The translations under genes and the position numbers were made by a program. DNA of 64,000 bases. Source: Streptomyces sp. 130. Lineage in GTDB: Bacteria; Actinomycetota; Actinomycetes; Streptomycetales; Streptomycetaceae. The notes below the pieces were generated by a model. That model was given only the letters and a program-made list of their open reading frames with translations, had not been told where the DNA came from and made no database searches. Positions 1 through 7,767 of this stretch are shown here, in pieces. Numbering within the stretch: position 1 is the stretch's first letter; each line of letters begins with the position of its first letter. The DNA lies in the NCBI RefSeq assembly GCF_007096885.1, contig NZ_VJNO01000001.1, forward strand, positions 248,001 to 312,000, given 5' to 3'.

Positions 1-237
1 CAGCGCGCCCACCGGGATGCGCCCCAGCGAGCCGACCAGCACCGGCACCGCCACCAGCAGCGACTGCTGGAACGAGCTCAGGCCGAGGCGCTCCTTGTAG
101 TCCCCCGACATCGGCGCGATCAGGTTCCACGCCCAGAAGGTGAGCGTGAAGCCGATGGTGGCCATGATCAGATTCCGGTACGCGGCGGAACCCGGGGCGT
201 CCACGGGTGGGGGTGACTGCTTCGCGGCTGTGTCCAC
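1..237 (-). CDS. MFS transporter, nitrate/nitrite (NarK) type, N-terminal part
   Basis: Only the first 79 codons lie in the window; the rest runs off the left edge. The start is a GTG at 235-237. After a short cytoplasmic leader (residues 1-20) comes a first membrane helix rich in aromatic residues (TLTFWAWNLIAP) and then an SSFQQSLLVAVPVLVGSLGRIPVG segment, which is loop 1 plus helix 2 and resembles NarK/NasA nitrate-nitrite antiporters. It would act in the inner membrane. The assignment rests on this N-terminus alone, so the substrate is an inference. It is divergent from the Lrp-type regulator that follows. Confidence 0.65.
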   Translation of the reverse strand, partial: MDTAAKQSPPPVDAPGSAAYRNLIMATIGFTLTFWAWNLIAPMSGDYKERLGLSSFQQSLLVAVPVLVGSLGRIPVGAL

Positions 238-334
238 ACGGCCAGTCAAGGGCGGCGACGGACCGCGGGCCCGTCGGCCTGCTCCGTACGGGGGACGGCT
301 CCTCGTTCTTCGTATATGCGGAGAAGCTGGGACA

Positions 335-775
335 ATGGGGACCATGGATCGTCTGGACAGGGAAATCCTCGGTGTCCTCCAGGAAGACGCCCGGATCTCG
401 TACCGCGACCTGGGCGTCCGGGTCGGGCTCAGTGCCAACGCGGCGGCCGACCGGGTCCGGCGGCTGCGCAAGGACGGCGTCATCCGCGGCTTCACGGTGA
501 TCGTGGACCCGGCCGCCGACACCCGCACCGGGCTCGTCGTCTTCATCGACGTGACCCTGCGGATGGACACCACCAACGACACGTTCGAACGGGCGGTGCT
601 GACCCTGCCCGGGATCACCGAGGTGGTGCACGTGACGGGCGGCCACGACTATCTCGTACGCGCCACCGCCGCCGACACCGCGGCCCTCGACACCCTCCTG
701 CGCCGCCTCAAGCGCGAGGCGGGCGTCGCGCACTCCAACACCCGGGTCGCCCTGCGGGCCGCGCCCGGCCCGTGA
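335..775 (+). CDS. Lrp/AsnC family transcriptional regulator
   Basis: A 146-aa DNA-binding regulator of the size usual for the Lrp/AsnC family. Residues 4-60 form the winged helix-turn-helix (LDREILGVLQEDARISYRDL, then a recognition helix around NAAADRVRRL). Residues 70-140 form the RAM ligand-binding/oligomerisation domain. I chose the ATG at 335 because a GGAGA Shine-Dalgarno sequence at 320-324 sits at a good distance; an in-frame ATG at 344 is the alternative. The gene is divergent from the NarK-type transporter, so it may regulate that gene or amino-acid metabolism, but nothing in the sequence proves the target. Confidence 0.9.
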   Translation: MGTMDRLDREILGVLQEDARISYRDLGVRVGLSANAAADRVRRLRKDGVIRGFTVIVDPAADTRTGLVVFIDVTLRMDTTNDTFERAVLTLPGITEVVHVTGGHDYLVRATAADTAALDTLLRRLKREAGVAHSNTRVALRAAPGP

Positions 776-787
776 CCGGCGGCGCCC

Positions 788-2371
788 TCACAGCGGCGCC
801 TCCCAGGTCACCGTCCCCGCCCGCGAACCGTCCGGCTCGTGCCCGTCGTCCGCCACCGTGAGGCGGACCGCGCCCCGCCCGTCCGGCAGGGTCGCCGTCG
901 CGTCCACCTCCACCTCGATCGCCGAGACCCCGGCCCGCCGGTGCGCCGCCGCCAGGGCGCCCCGCAGCGCCGCGAGCAGCCGCTTGCCGACCGGCTCCGC
1001 CACCAGCGCGTCCACCGCCCCGGCGAACCGCACCGACGGCTGGAAGCCGAGCACCGCCGCCGCGCCCCCCGTCTCCCGGAGCACCCGGCCCCGGAAGGTG
1101 GCGGGAGCCTCGGCGGGTGGCTGCTGGAGCGCGAAGATGGCCGTCCGCACCTCCTGGATCGTGGAGTCCAGCTCGTCCACGGCCGTCCCGAGCAGCTCAC
1201 CCGTCTCCCCGGCACCGGCCCTCCGGCGCGTCGACTCCAGCATCATCTCGGTGGCGAACAGCCGCTGGACGACCAGATCGTGCAGGTCCCGCGCGATCCG
1301 GTCGCGGTCCTCGTACACCGCCAGCCGCTCCCGGTCCTGCTGCGCGTCCGCCAGCACCAGCGCCAGCGCGGCCTGCGAGGCGAACTGGGCGGCCAGCAGC
1401 CGGTCCAGACCGGTGTACGGGCGGGCTCCGCGCCGCCGGGGCAGGGCGAGCGTCCCGATGAGCCGGCCCCCGCTCTGCAGCGGCAGCATCATGCTCGGCC
1501 CGAACCGCGACCGTACCGGCGTCGTCATCCGGGGATCGGTCGCCGAGTCCTCGATGAACACGGCCTCGCCGCCGAGCAGCTGTTCCAGGACGGGAGAGCC
1601 GGGGGCGATCGCCGTGCCCACCAGACCGGCCGGGTCCTCGTGCGTCGAGGCGACCACGATCTCCATCCCGCCCGCCTCGGTGGGCTGGAGGATCACCCCG
1701 GCCGCCGCGTCACTGAGCAGCCGCGCCCGCTCCGCCACCGTCGTCAGCGCGTCGGACGGGTTCTCGCCGGTGAGCAGGGTGTTGGTGACGGCCGCCGCAC
1801 CCTCGATCCAGCGTGCCCGCTGGCGGGCGCTCTCGTACAGCCGGGCGTTGCCGATCGCGATGCCCGCCTGTGCGGAGAGGACCTTCAGCAGTCCCGCGTC
1901 CGTCCCGGTGAAGTGCCCGGTGTGCTTCTCGGCGAGGTAGATGTTGCCGAAGACCTCGTGGTGCACCCGGATCGGGGCACCGAGGAACGAGCGCATCGCA
2001 GGATGCCCGGGCGGGACGCCGGTGGCCCGCGGATCGGTGGTCAGGTCGTCCGAGCGCAGCGGGCCCGGGGCGTCCACGAGCGCGCCGAGCATGCCGGTGT
2101 GCCCGTCCGGGAAGTCACCGATCGCCGCCTGCTCGTCCTCGGTCATCCCGCACACGTACAGCTCGCGGATCGTGCCGCGCCCGGGGTCCAGTACGCCCAG
2201 CGCCCCGTACCGGGCGTCGGTCAGGGCGGTCGCGGTGTCGATGATCTGCTGGAGCGTGGCCCGGAGTTCCAGGTCCGAGCCGACGCTCAGCACGGCTTCG
2301 AGGAGCCGGGGCAGCAGGGGCGATCTGGGCAGCCCGCGGTCCGGGAAATCCCCCGGCGGCCGGTCCGTCAT
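788..2371 (-). CDS. Sensor histidine kinase with two GAF domains (DevS/DosS-like), degenerate ATPase domain
   Basis: A 527-aa cytoplasmic protein. GAF domains span about residues 30-180 and 200-345. A HisKA_3-type dimerisation box follows with the phospho-acceptor His364 in RDRIARDLHDLVVQRLF. The C-terminal HATPase region is unusual. The N-box position reads ALRGALAAAHRRAG and lacks the Asn expected in families with LxEALxNxxRHA. The D-box keeps DDG but has no following glycine-rich G box before the protein ends in TVTWEAPL. Known DevS-type kinases sense redox or gases through GAF domains; no haem ligand can be assigned from sequence alone. It lies 20 nt after the MreB-like gene and is probably cotranscribed with it. 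It may be a scaffold or inactive kinase. Confidence 0.82.
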   Translation of the reverse strand: MTDRPPGDFPDRGLPRSPLLPRLLEAVLSVGSDLELRATLQQIIDTATALTDARYGALGVLDPGRGTIRELYVCGMTEDEQAAIGDFPDGHTGMLGALVDAPGPLRSDDLTTDPRATGVPPGHPAMRSFLGAPIRVHHEVFGNIYLAEKHTGHFTGTDAGLLKVLSAQAGIAIGNARLYESARQRARWIEGAAAVTNTLLTGENPSDALTTVAERARLLSDAAAGVILQPTEAGGMEIVVASTHEDPAGLVGTAIAPGSPVLEQLLGGEAVFIEDSATDPRMTTPVRSRFGPSMMLPLQSGGRLIGTLALPRRRGARPYTGLDRLLAAQFASQAALALVLADAQQDRERLAVYEDRDRIARDLHDLVVQRLFATEMMLESTRRRAGAGETGELLGTAVDELDSTIQEVRTAIFALQQPPAEAPATFRGRVLRETGGAAAVLGFQPSVRFAGAVDALVAEPVGKRLLAALRGALAAAHRRAGVSAIEVEVDATATLPDGRGAVRLTVADDGHEPDGSRAGTVTWEAPL

Positions 2372-2391
2372 CCGCCGCTCCCGCCCCGGGG

Positions 2392-3429
2392 TCAGCTCGC
2401 CAGCGGGTCGAGCACCAGGGGGCTGATCTCGCCCTCCATCATGGCGCCCAGGCCGAGGATCGAGCAGGTGTCGGGCCGCTCCGCGATGTGCACCGGCACG
2501 CCGGTCGCGTCGCGCAGCATCTGGTCGAGGCCGGGCAGCAGGGCGCTCCCGCCGACCATCATGATCCCGCAGTCGGCGAGGTCGGCGACCAGGTCGGGCG
2601 GGCAGTCCCGCAGCACCTTGCCGACACCGTCCAGGACCGCGGTGAGCGGGCGGTGGATCGCCTGCCGGATCGCGGCGGTGTCGACCTGGACGGTCCGGGC
2701 GAGGCCGGTGGCGACGTCCCGGCCGTGGATCTCGGTGACCGAGGGGCCCTGGGGGGTCAGCCCGGTGCCGCTCAGGGCGAGCTGGAGGGGGCGCACGGAC
2801 TGGCTCGGCAGCATCAGTTCGTGGTGCTGGCGCAGGTGCTGGATGACCGCGTGGTCGATCGCGTCGCCGCCGACCGGGAGGCGTACCGCCGTCACGATCG
2901 AGCCGAGCGAGAGCACCGCGATCTGTGTCGTCGCCGCCCCGCACACCATGATCATGGTCGCGGTCGGCTGCTCGACCGGCAGCCCGGAGCCGACGGCCGC
3001 CGCGATCAGGGTGTCGACCAGCTCCACCCGCCGGGCGCCGAGGCCGACCAGGGTCTCCACGGAGGCCCGCCGCGCCAGCGGGTCGCTGTCGTGCGGGGTG
3101 CAGGCGGCGGCGCGCAGCCAGGGCTTGCGGCGCAACTGGCGGCGGAGCTTCTCGCCGAGCAGGTGGCGCAGCATGCGCTGGGCCATCTCGATGTCCACGA
3201 CGGTCCCGCCGGACACGGGCCTGGCCACCCGGATGTAGTCCGGGGTGCGGCCCGTCATCTGCTCGGCGAGCGCGCCCACGGCGATCAGTGAGCCGGTACG
3301 GGTGTTGACGGCGGCGACACTCGGCTCGTCCACGACGAGGCCGGGCCCCTTGACGTACACCCGGGTGCGGGCGGCCCCCAGGTCGACGGCGACGTGGCAA
3401 CGGCGCAACTGCTCAAGGCTGACGGTCAC
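2392..3429 (-). CDS. MreB/Mbl-like rod-shape (actin-fold) protein
   Basis: 345 aa, the usual MreB length. Residues 8-25 hold a phosphate-1 loop (VAVDLGAARTRVYVKG, where canonical MreB has DLGTANT). A mid-protein adenosine/phosphate-2 segment (MIMVCGAATTQIAVLSLG) and a C-terminal GIMMVGGSALLPGLD loop complete the actin-like ATPase fold. The GTG start at 3427-3429 has a GGAGGAA ribosome site just upstream. The family builds membrane-associated filaments that direct wall synthesis; in Streptomyces MreB and Mbl act mainly in spore-wall formation. The changed phosphate-1 loop marks it as a diverged paralogue rather than MreB itself. It is first in a two-gene unit with the GAF kinase. Confidence 0.8.
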   Translation of the reverse strand: MTVSLEQLRRCHVAVDLGAARTRVYVKGPGLVVDEPSVAAVNTRTGSLIAVGALAEQMTGRTPDYIRVARPVSGGTVVDIEMAQRMLRHLLGEKLRRQLRRKPWLRAAACTPHDSDPLARRASVETLVGLGARRVELVDTLIAAAVGSGLPVEQPTATMIMVCGAATTQIAVLSLGSIVTAVRLPVGGDAIDHAVIQHLRQHHELMLPSQSVRPLQLALSGTGLTPQGPSVTEIHGRDVATGLARTVQVDTAAIRQAIHRPLTAVLDGVGKVLRDCPPDLVADLADCGIMMVGGSALLPGLDQMLRDATGVPVHIAERPDTCSILGLGAMMEGEISPLVLDPLAS

Positions 3430-3686
3430 GGCGGATTCCTCCCGAGAGCGTTGAGGGCGACCGACGGACAGCCGGCTCTCCTGAAAGCCTGCGCCGTTCG
3501 GGGCCCCCGCGCCCGCTGGGCTGAGCCGGAGGAGGGACCACCTGACGGCGTGTCGGGCGCGTTGCGCGCGCGCAGCGCGCGGAGCCGTACGAACCCCCGC
3601 CCGCCCGGACCGCGCCCACGCGTAGGAACCCACCGCGTGGCCGGCCCCACCCGACGAATCCCAACCCGCCCGGCCAACCAACCCCA

Positions 3687-4205
3687 GCCCGCCCGGCGCC
3701 TGAGGACGCCTGGGACTCGCTGGGGTCAGTGCCCGCGTGGCGGAACCAGTTCGGCGGGCGCTTGGGGACGTTTTGGGCTCGCGGGGTCAGTGCCTGCGTG
3801 GCGGAACCAGCCCGTCCGGCGCCTAGGGCGCCTTGGACTCGCGGGGTCAGTGCCTGGGTGGCGGAACGAGCCGGTCCGGCGCTTGAGGGCGCCTGGGACT
3901 CGCGGGGGTCAGTGTCTGGGTGGCGGAACGAGCCCGTCCGGCGCCTAGGGCGCCTTGGGCCCGCGGGGTCAGTGCCCGCGTGGCGGACCCCGCCCGGCCG
4001 GCGCCTGAGGGCGCCTGGGACTCTCGGGGGTCAGTGCCTGGGTGGCGGAGCCAGCCCGCTCGGCGTCTGAGGGCGCCTTGGACTCGCGGGGTCAGTGCCC
4101 GCGGGCGGAACCAGCCCGTCCGGCGCTTGAGGGCGCCTTGGGCCCGCAGGGTCAGTGCCCGCGTGGCGGAACCAGCCCGTCCGGCGCTTGAGGGCGCCTG
4201 GACGG
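3687..4205. repeat. Tandem array of about 8.6 copies of a 60-62 bp GC-rich repeat
   Basis: The block GTCAGTGCC recurs at 3725, 3786, 3846, 3908 (one change), 3968, 4030, 4091 and 4151. Spacing is 61, 60, 62, 60, 62, 61 and 60 bp. Each unit contains GTGGCGGAACCAGCC, then GTCCGGCGCTTGAGGGCGCC, then a short spacer. The GGCGC(N)nGCGCC part can fold into a small hairpin in each unit. A partial unit precedes the array from 3687. The last three copies overlap the 3' end of the hypothetical gene to the right. Confidence 0.92.
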
Positions 4206-4813
4206 CACGTCCCGGCCCGCCGGCGACCGAGGCCCCCTCCGCCCCCCGGCCCCACCCGCGGCAACAACCCCCACGTGAACTCCGCGACACACGCACCCGC
4301 CCCGGACCCCACCCGCAGCGCGAACCGCGTCGGCGCGCTCCCCTCCATCGGCCGCGCCGGGGCGAAGGCGCGGGCGACCTCGTCCACCGTGCACGACCAG
4401 GGCACCAGGTCGTCCACCGTCCTCAGCACCGGCTCCGCCGCACCCCGCGCCCGCACCAGCCACTCGTTCCACACCGCCCCGCCCGGCGCCACCATCACCT
4501 CGAACCGCAGCTCCGGCCAGAGCGGTACCGGCCACAGCAGTACGTCGAACTCCAGGTCACCGAGGACCCGCCGCCCCGCCGACTCCGGCTCCCCGAGCAC
4601 CGACCGGTAGCGCCGCAGGGCGCCCCGCCCCCGCGGCGCCCGGACCATGGCCTGCCACCGCCGGTTCGCCTCCCGCATCTCCGCGGGCGTCGCGCCCAAC
4701 TCGTGCCGGGCGTCCTCCACCAGACCCGGCTGGTGGTCCGCCATCCGGCGCAACAGGACGAGCTGGAACTCACGGGGCCCGAAGCCCGGCCCGGCCGGCG
4801 CTGCGCCGCTCAC
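4031..4813 (-). CDS. Hypothetical protein whose C-terminus is encoded by the tandem repeats
   Basis: 260 aa, no family recognised. The first roughly 200 residues look like a normal Streptomyces protein, with a charged helical N-terminus (REFQLVLLRRMADHQPGL) and a beta-rich C-terminal half (LEFDVLLWPVPLWPELRFEVM). The last 55-60 residues are read through the 60-bp repeat array and show its periodicity (three RRPQAPDG/RRTGWF-like blocks). The original stop was therefore probably lost or displaced by the repeats. The GTG start at 4811-4813 overlaps the stop of the MarR gene (GTGA), so the two are translationally coupled. It could be a MarR-controlled stress protein; that is inference. Confidence 0.65.
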   Translation of the reverse strand: MSGAAPAGPGFGPREFQLVLLRRMADHQPGLVEDARHELGATPAEMREANRRWQAMVRAPRGRGALRRYRSVLGEPESAGRRVLGDLEFDVLLWPVPLWPELRFEVMVAPGGAVWNEWLVRARGAAEPVLRTVDDLVPWSCTVDEVARAFAPARPMEGSAPTRFALRVGSGAGACVAEFTWGLLPRVGPGGGGGLGRRRAGTCRPGALKRRTGWFRHAGTDPAGPRRPQAPDGLVPPAGTDPASPRRPQTPSGLAPPPRH

Positions 4814-5235
4814 GCGCCCAGCATCCGGCGCAGCAGATCCCGCAGCGCCGTCCGGTCCGCCGCGGGCAGCCCCGCCAGCGGCTCCCGCGCGAAGTCCAGT
4901 GCGTCCCGCAGCCGCGCGGCCGTCGCCGCGCCCCGCTCGGTCGGCGCGGCCAGCTTCACCCGCCGGTCGGCCGGGTCGGGGCGCCGCTCGACCAGCCCCC
5001 GCGCCTCCAGCCGGTCCACGATCCCCGTCACATTGGACGGCTCGCACTTCAGCTTCTGCGCGATCCGGCGCATGGGAAGCGGCTCCACGGACAGCAGTCC
5101 CAGGACGCGGGCCTGCGCGCCCGTGAGGCTGTGCGCGGCGGCGGCCTGCTCGTACTCCTCGTAGTAGCGCGCCACGACGCTGCCGATCAGCTCGATGACT
5201 TCGAGGGTCAGGGGGTCTGTGCGCGAGGTGGCCAT
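4810..5235 (-). CDS. MarR family transcriptional regulator
   Basis: 141 aa with the MarR layout: a helical dimer N-terminus, a winged HTH at about residues 45-90 (AQARVLGLLS, then MRRIAQKLKCEPSNVTGIVDRLEARG) and a DRRVKL wing. A cysteine sits just before the recognition helix (KLKCEPSN). There is no N-terminal reactive cysteine as in OhrR, so control by peroxide through the classical OhrR mechanism is not supported, even though ohr lies nearby. It is divergent from an NADPH-dependent MDR oxidoreductase over a 121-bp gap with inverted repeats, which makes that gene the likely target. It overlaps the next gene by 4 nt. Confidence 0.88.
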   Translation of the reverse strand: MATSRTDPLTLEVIELIGSVVARYYEEYEQAAAAHSLTGAQARVLGLLSVEPLPMRRIAQKLKCEPSNVTGIVDRLEARGLVERRPDPADRRVKLAAPTERGAATAARLRDALDFAREPLAGLPAADRTALRDLLRRMLGA

Positions 5236-5253
5236 GACACCCAGGATAGCGAG

Positions 5254-5303
5254 TTGCTTGACAACGTGAAATATCCAGGAGCATGGTTGTTTCAGGTGGT
5301 GAA
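5254..5303. promoter_or_regulatory. Divergent promoter/operator between marR-type gene and oxidoreductase
   Basis: A consensus -35 hexamer TTGACA is present at 5258-5263 on the + strand. Two inverted repeats overlap the region: CAAC...GTTG around 5262-5289, and TTCAGGTGGTGAA at 5291-5303 (TTCA/TGAA arms). This geometry fits autoregulation by the MarR protein and control of the oxidoreductase. No clear -10 hexamer is visible at 17-18 nt. Confidence 0.5.
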
Positions 5304-5356
5304 GTTTTCTCGCCGCCGAGATCCCCGCACCCCCACCCCGAGGAGACCCCGAGCCC

Positions 5357-6373
5357 ATGTCCGCTCTTCCCGCGTCCGGCCGCGAATGGCACCTCACCGC
5401 CCGCCCGCACGGCTGGCCGAAGGCCGAGGACTTCGCGCTGCGTGAGGCCCCGGTCGCCGCCCCCGCCGAGGGCCGGGTCCTGGTGCGCAACCTGCACTTC
5501 TCCGTGGACCCGTACATGCGCGGCCGGATGAACGACGTGAAGTCGTACACCCCGCCCTTCAAGCTCGACCACCCCATGGACGGCGGCGCCGTCGGCGAGG
5601 TCGTCGCGTCCAACGCCGAGGGCTTCCAGGCCGGCGATCACGTCCTGCACGGCCTCGGCTGGCGCGAGTACGCGAGCGTCCCCGCCCAGCACGCGGTGAA
5701 GGTCGACGGCTCGATCGCCCCGCTCTCCGCCTACCTCGGCGTGCTCGGCATGACCGGGCTCACCGCCTACGCGGGCCTGTTCGACGTGGCGTCCTTCAAG
5801 GAGGGCGACGCGGTCTTCGTCTCCGGCGCCGCCGGCGCGGTCGGCAGCCAGGTCGGCCAGATGGCGAAGATCAAGGGCGCGTCCCGGGTCATCGGCTCCG
5901 CCGGCTCCGACGAGAAGGTCAAGCTCCTCACTGAGGAGTACGGCTTCGACGCCGCGTTCAACTACAAGGACGGGCCCGTCGCCGAGCAGCTGCGCAAGGC
6001 CGCCCCCGACGGCATCGACGTCTACTTCGACAACGTCGGCGGCGAGCACCTCGAGGCCGCGATCTCCTCGTTCAACGTGCACGGCCGCGCCACCATCTGC
6101 GGCATGATCGCCCAGTACAACGCCACCGAGCCCACCCCGGCCCCGCGCAACCTCGCGCTGGTCATCGGCAAGCGGCTGCGCCTCCAGGGCATGCTCGTCG
6201 CGGACCACCAGGACCTCCAGCAGCAGTTCGTCCAGGACGTCGCCGGCTGGCTGTCCTCGGGTGAGCTGAAGTACCGCGAGACGGTCGTCGAGGGCATCGA
6301 GAACGGCGTCGACGCCTTCCTCGGCCTGCTGCGCGGCGAGAACACCGGGAAGATGATCGTCTCCCTCGGCTGA
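5357..6373 (+). CDS. NADP-dependent oxidoreductase, MDR superfamily (CurA / leukotriene B4 dehydrogenase-like)
   Basis: 338 aa, the usual length for zinc-independent medium-chain reductases that reduce the alpha,beta double bond of enones. The N-terminal GroES-like part has the family segment FSVDPYMRGRM (about 48-58). The Rossmann domain carries the NADP loop SGAAGAVGSQVGQMAK at residues 156-171, and DNVGG follows later as in the family. No zinc ligands are present. Start ATG 5357 has a GAGGAG site 12-18 nt upstream. Probable role: cytosolic detoxification of reactive enones or quinones, controlled by the divergent MarR protein. Confidence 0.9.
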   Translation: MSALPASGREWHLTARPHGWPKAEDFALREAPVAAPAEGRVLVRNLHFSVDPYMRGRMNDVKSYTPPFKLDHPMDGGAVGEVVASNAEGFQAGDHVLHGLGWREYASVPAQHAVKVDGSIAPLSAYLGVLGMTGLTAYAGLFDVASFKEGDAVFVSGAAGAVGSQVGQMAKIKGASRVIGSAGSDEKVKLLTEEYGFDAAFNYKDGPVAEQLRKAAPDGIDVYFDNVGGEHLEAAISSFNVHGRATICGMIAQYNATEPTPAPRNLALVIGKRLRLQGMLVADHQDLQQQFVQDVAGWLSSGELKYRETVVEGIENGVDAFLGLLRGENTGKMIVSLG

Positions 6374-6462
6374 ACCACCCTTCCCCGCACCCGTTAGGCT
6401 CAACCCAGGCCGTCGCGATCGTGGGCGCGAGTCGCGGCGCATCAGCAGGAGGAATCCTCAGC

Positions 6463-6891
6463 ATGACCATTCAGGACATAGCCGTCGCGTACACCGCCGT
6501 CGCCACCGCGGAGAACGGCCGTGACGGCCGCGTCGCCTCGGACGACGGCAAGCTCGACGTCGTCGTCAACCCGCCGAAGGAGATGGGCGGCAGCGGCGCC
6601 GGCACCAACCCGGAGCAGCTCTTCGCCGCCGGTTACAGCGCCTGCTTCCAGGGCGCGCTGGGCGTCGTCGCCCGTCAGGAGAAGGCCGACATCTCCGGCT
6701 CCACGGTGACCGCGGCGGTCTCCATCGGCAAGACCGAGGCCGGCGGCTTCGGCCTGGAGGTCGCCATCACCGCGACCATCCCGAACGTCGACAAGGCGAC
6801 CGCGCAGGCGCTCATCGAGAAGGCCCACCAGGTCTGCCCGTACTCGAACGCCACGCGCGGCAACATCAAGGTGGAGCTCGCGGTCGCCTGA
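6463..6891 (+). CDS. ohr: Organic hydroperoxide resistance protein Ohr (OsmC superfamily)
   Basis: 142 aa. It has both thiol-peroxidase cysteines of Ohr: Cys61 in AGYSACFQGAL and Cys125 in QVCPYSNATRGN. The NPEQLFAAGY signature precedes the first. Ohr reduces organic hydroperoxides using a disulfide between these cysteines and lipoylated partners. The ATG at 6463 has a strong AGGAGGAA site at 6447-6454. A -10-like TAGGCT lies at 6395-6400, giving a leader of about 55 nt. A separate OhrR is not visible beside it; the MarR protein on the other side of the MDR gene lacks the OhrR cysteine. Confidence 0.95.
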   Translation: MTIQDIAVAYTAVATAENGRDGRVASDDGKLDVVVNPPKEMGGSGAGTNPEQLFAAGYSACFQGALGVVARQEKADISGSTVTAAVSIGKTEAGGFGLEVAITATIPNVDKATAQALIEKAHQVCPYSNATRGNIKVELAVA

Positions 6892-6932
6892 CCGCCCCCG
6901 CACCACTGAACCGAGCCCCGTCCCGGTCCCGT

Positions 6933-6938
6933 TAGGCT
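6933..6938 (+). promoter_or_regulatory. -10 box (TAGGCT) for a leaderless EI24-domain transcript
   Basis: TAGGCT ends exactly 6 nt before the ATG at 6945, and no Shine-Dalgarno sequence precedes that ATG. Transcription would therefore begin at or next to the A of the start codon. Confidence 0.5.
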
Positions 6939-6944
6939 GACGCC

Positions 6945-7742
6945 ATGCGTGATCTCGGGGCGGGGCTCGGCTTTCTCATCAAGGGCCAGCGCTGGGTGTT
7001 CGGCCACGGCAAGTGGTTCGGCGTGGGGCTGCTGCCCGGCCTGATCACCCTCGTGCTGTACGCGGGCGCCCTCGTCGGCCTCGGCTACGGCGCCGACGAC
7101 CTGGTGGCGTGGGCGACGCCGTTCGCCGACGACTGGTCCTCGCCCTGGCTCGGCCTGCTGCGCAACACCCTGACCGTGCTGGTCTTCGTCCTCGGCCTGT
7201 TCCTGGCCGTGATCACCTTCACCGCCGTGACCCTGCTGGTGGGGCAGCCCTTCTACGAGTCGCTGTCCGAGGAGGTCGAGCGCACCGAGGGCGGCACGGT
7301 CCCCGAATCCGGACTGCCGCTCTGGCGGGAGCTGTGGATCTCCGCCCGCGACAGCGTGCGCGTCCTGGTACGGGTCGGGCTGTATACGATCCTGCTCTTC
7401 GCCCTCGGATTCGTGCCCGTGGCCGGGCAGACCGTCGTCCCCGTCATCGGCTTCTGCGTCACCGGGTACTTCCTGGCCGAGGAGCTGACCGCCGTCGCGC
7501 TCCAGCGCCGGGGCATGGTGCTGAAGGACCGCCTCGCCCTGCTGCGCGCCCACCGCATGCGCACCCTCGGCTTCGGCGTGCCGCTGGGGCTGGTGTTCAT
7601 GCTGCCGTTCGTCGCCGTGTTCCTCATGCCCGGCGCCGTCGCGGGGGCGACCCTGCTGGCGCGGGGCCTCGTGGGGGACGGGGAACCGGACGAGGAGGAG
7701 CCGGAGGACGCGGGCAAGGGCGAGACGGCCGCCGAGGGCTGA
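6945..7742 (+). CDS. EI24 domain (CysZ-like) integral membrane protein
   Basis: 265 aa. At least four long hydrophobic helices can be seen: about 28-48 (LPGLITLVLYAGALVGLGYG), 70-100 (LTVLVFVLGLFLAVITFTAVTLL), 145-180 (a pair with GFVPVAG between them) and 210-240. The LLVGQPFYESLSEEVER stretch in the middle is the hallmark of the EI24/CysZ family (PF07264). CysZ imports sulfate in Proteobacteria, but actinobacterial members have no proven substrate. The tail is acidic (EPDEEEPEDAGKGE). It probably has its own leaderless promoter. It sits alone between ohr and galM. Confidence 0.85.
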   Translation: MRDLGAGLGFLIKGQRWVFGHGKWFGVGLLPGLITLVLYAGALVGLGYGADDLVAWATPFADDWSSPWLGLLRNTLTVLVFVLGLFLAVITFTAVTLLVGQPFYESLSEEVERTEGGTVPESGLPLWRELWISARDSVRVLVRVGLYTILLFALGFVPVAGQTVVPVIGFCVTGYFLAEELTAVALQRRGMVLKDRLALLRAHRMRTLGFGVPLGLVFMLPFVAVFLMPGAVAGATLLARGLVGDGEPDEEEPEDAGKGETAAEG

Positions 7743-7767
7743 GCCCGCCGCCCCGCTCGGCGCACCG

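Noticed and set aside
839..3238. Very long open frames antisense to the kinase and MreB-like genes
   Set aside because: They are shadow frames caused by high GC. They have no family motifs and the minus-strand frames encode clear domains.
3430..3686. Possible small gene upstream of the MreB-like gene
   Set aside because: Frames here read only Arg/Gly/Pro-rich sequence and have no ribosome site; GC-rich alternating GCGC sequence explains them.
3687..4205. CRISPR array
   Set aside because: Units are adjacent with no unique spacers and the length varies by 1-2 bp, so it is a minisatellite; no cas genes occur.
4810..5235. MarR protein as OhrR partner of ohr
   Set aside because: The N-terminal reactive cysteine of OhrR is missing, and the MDR gene lies between them.
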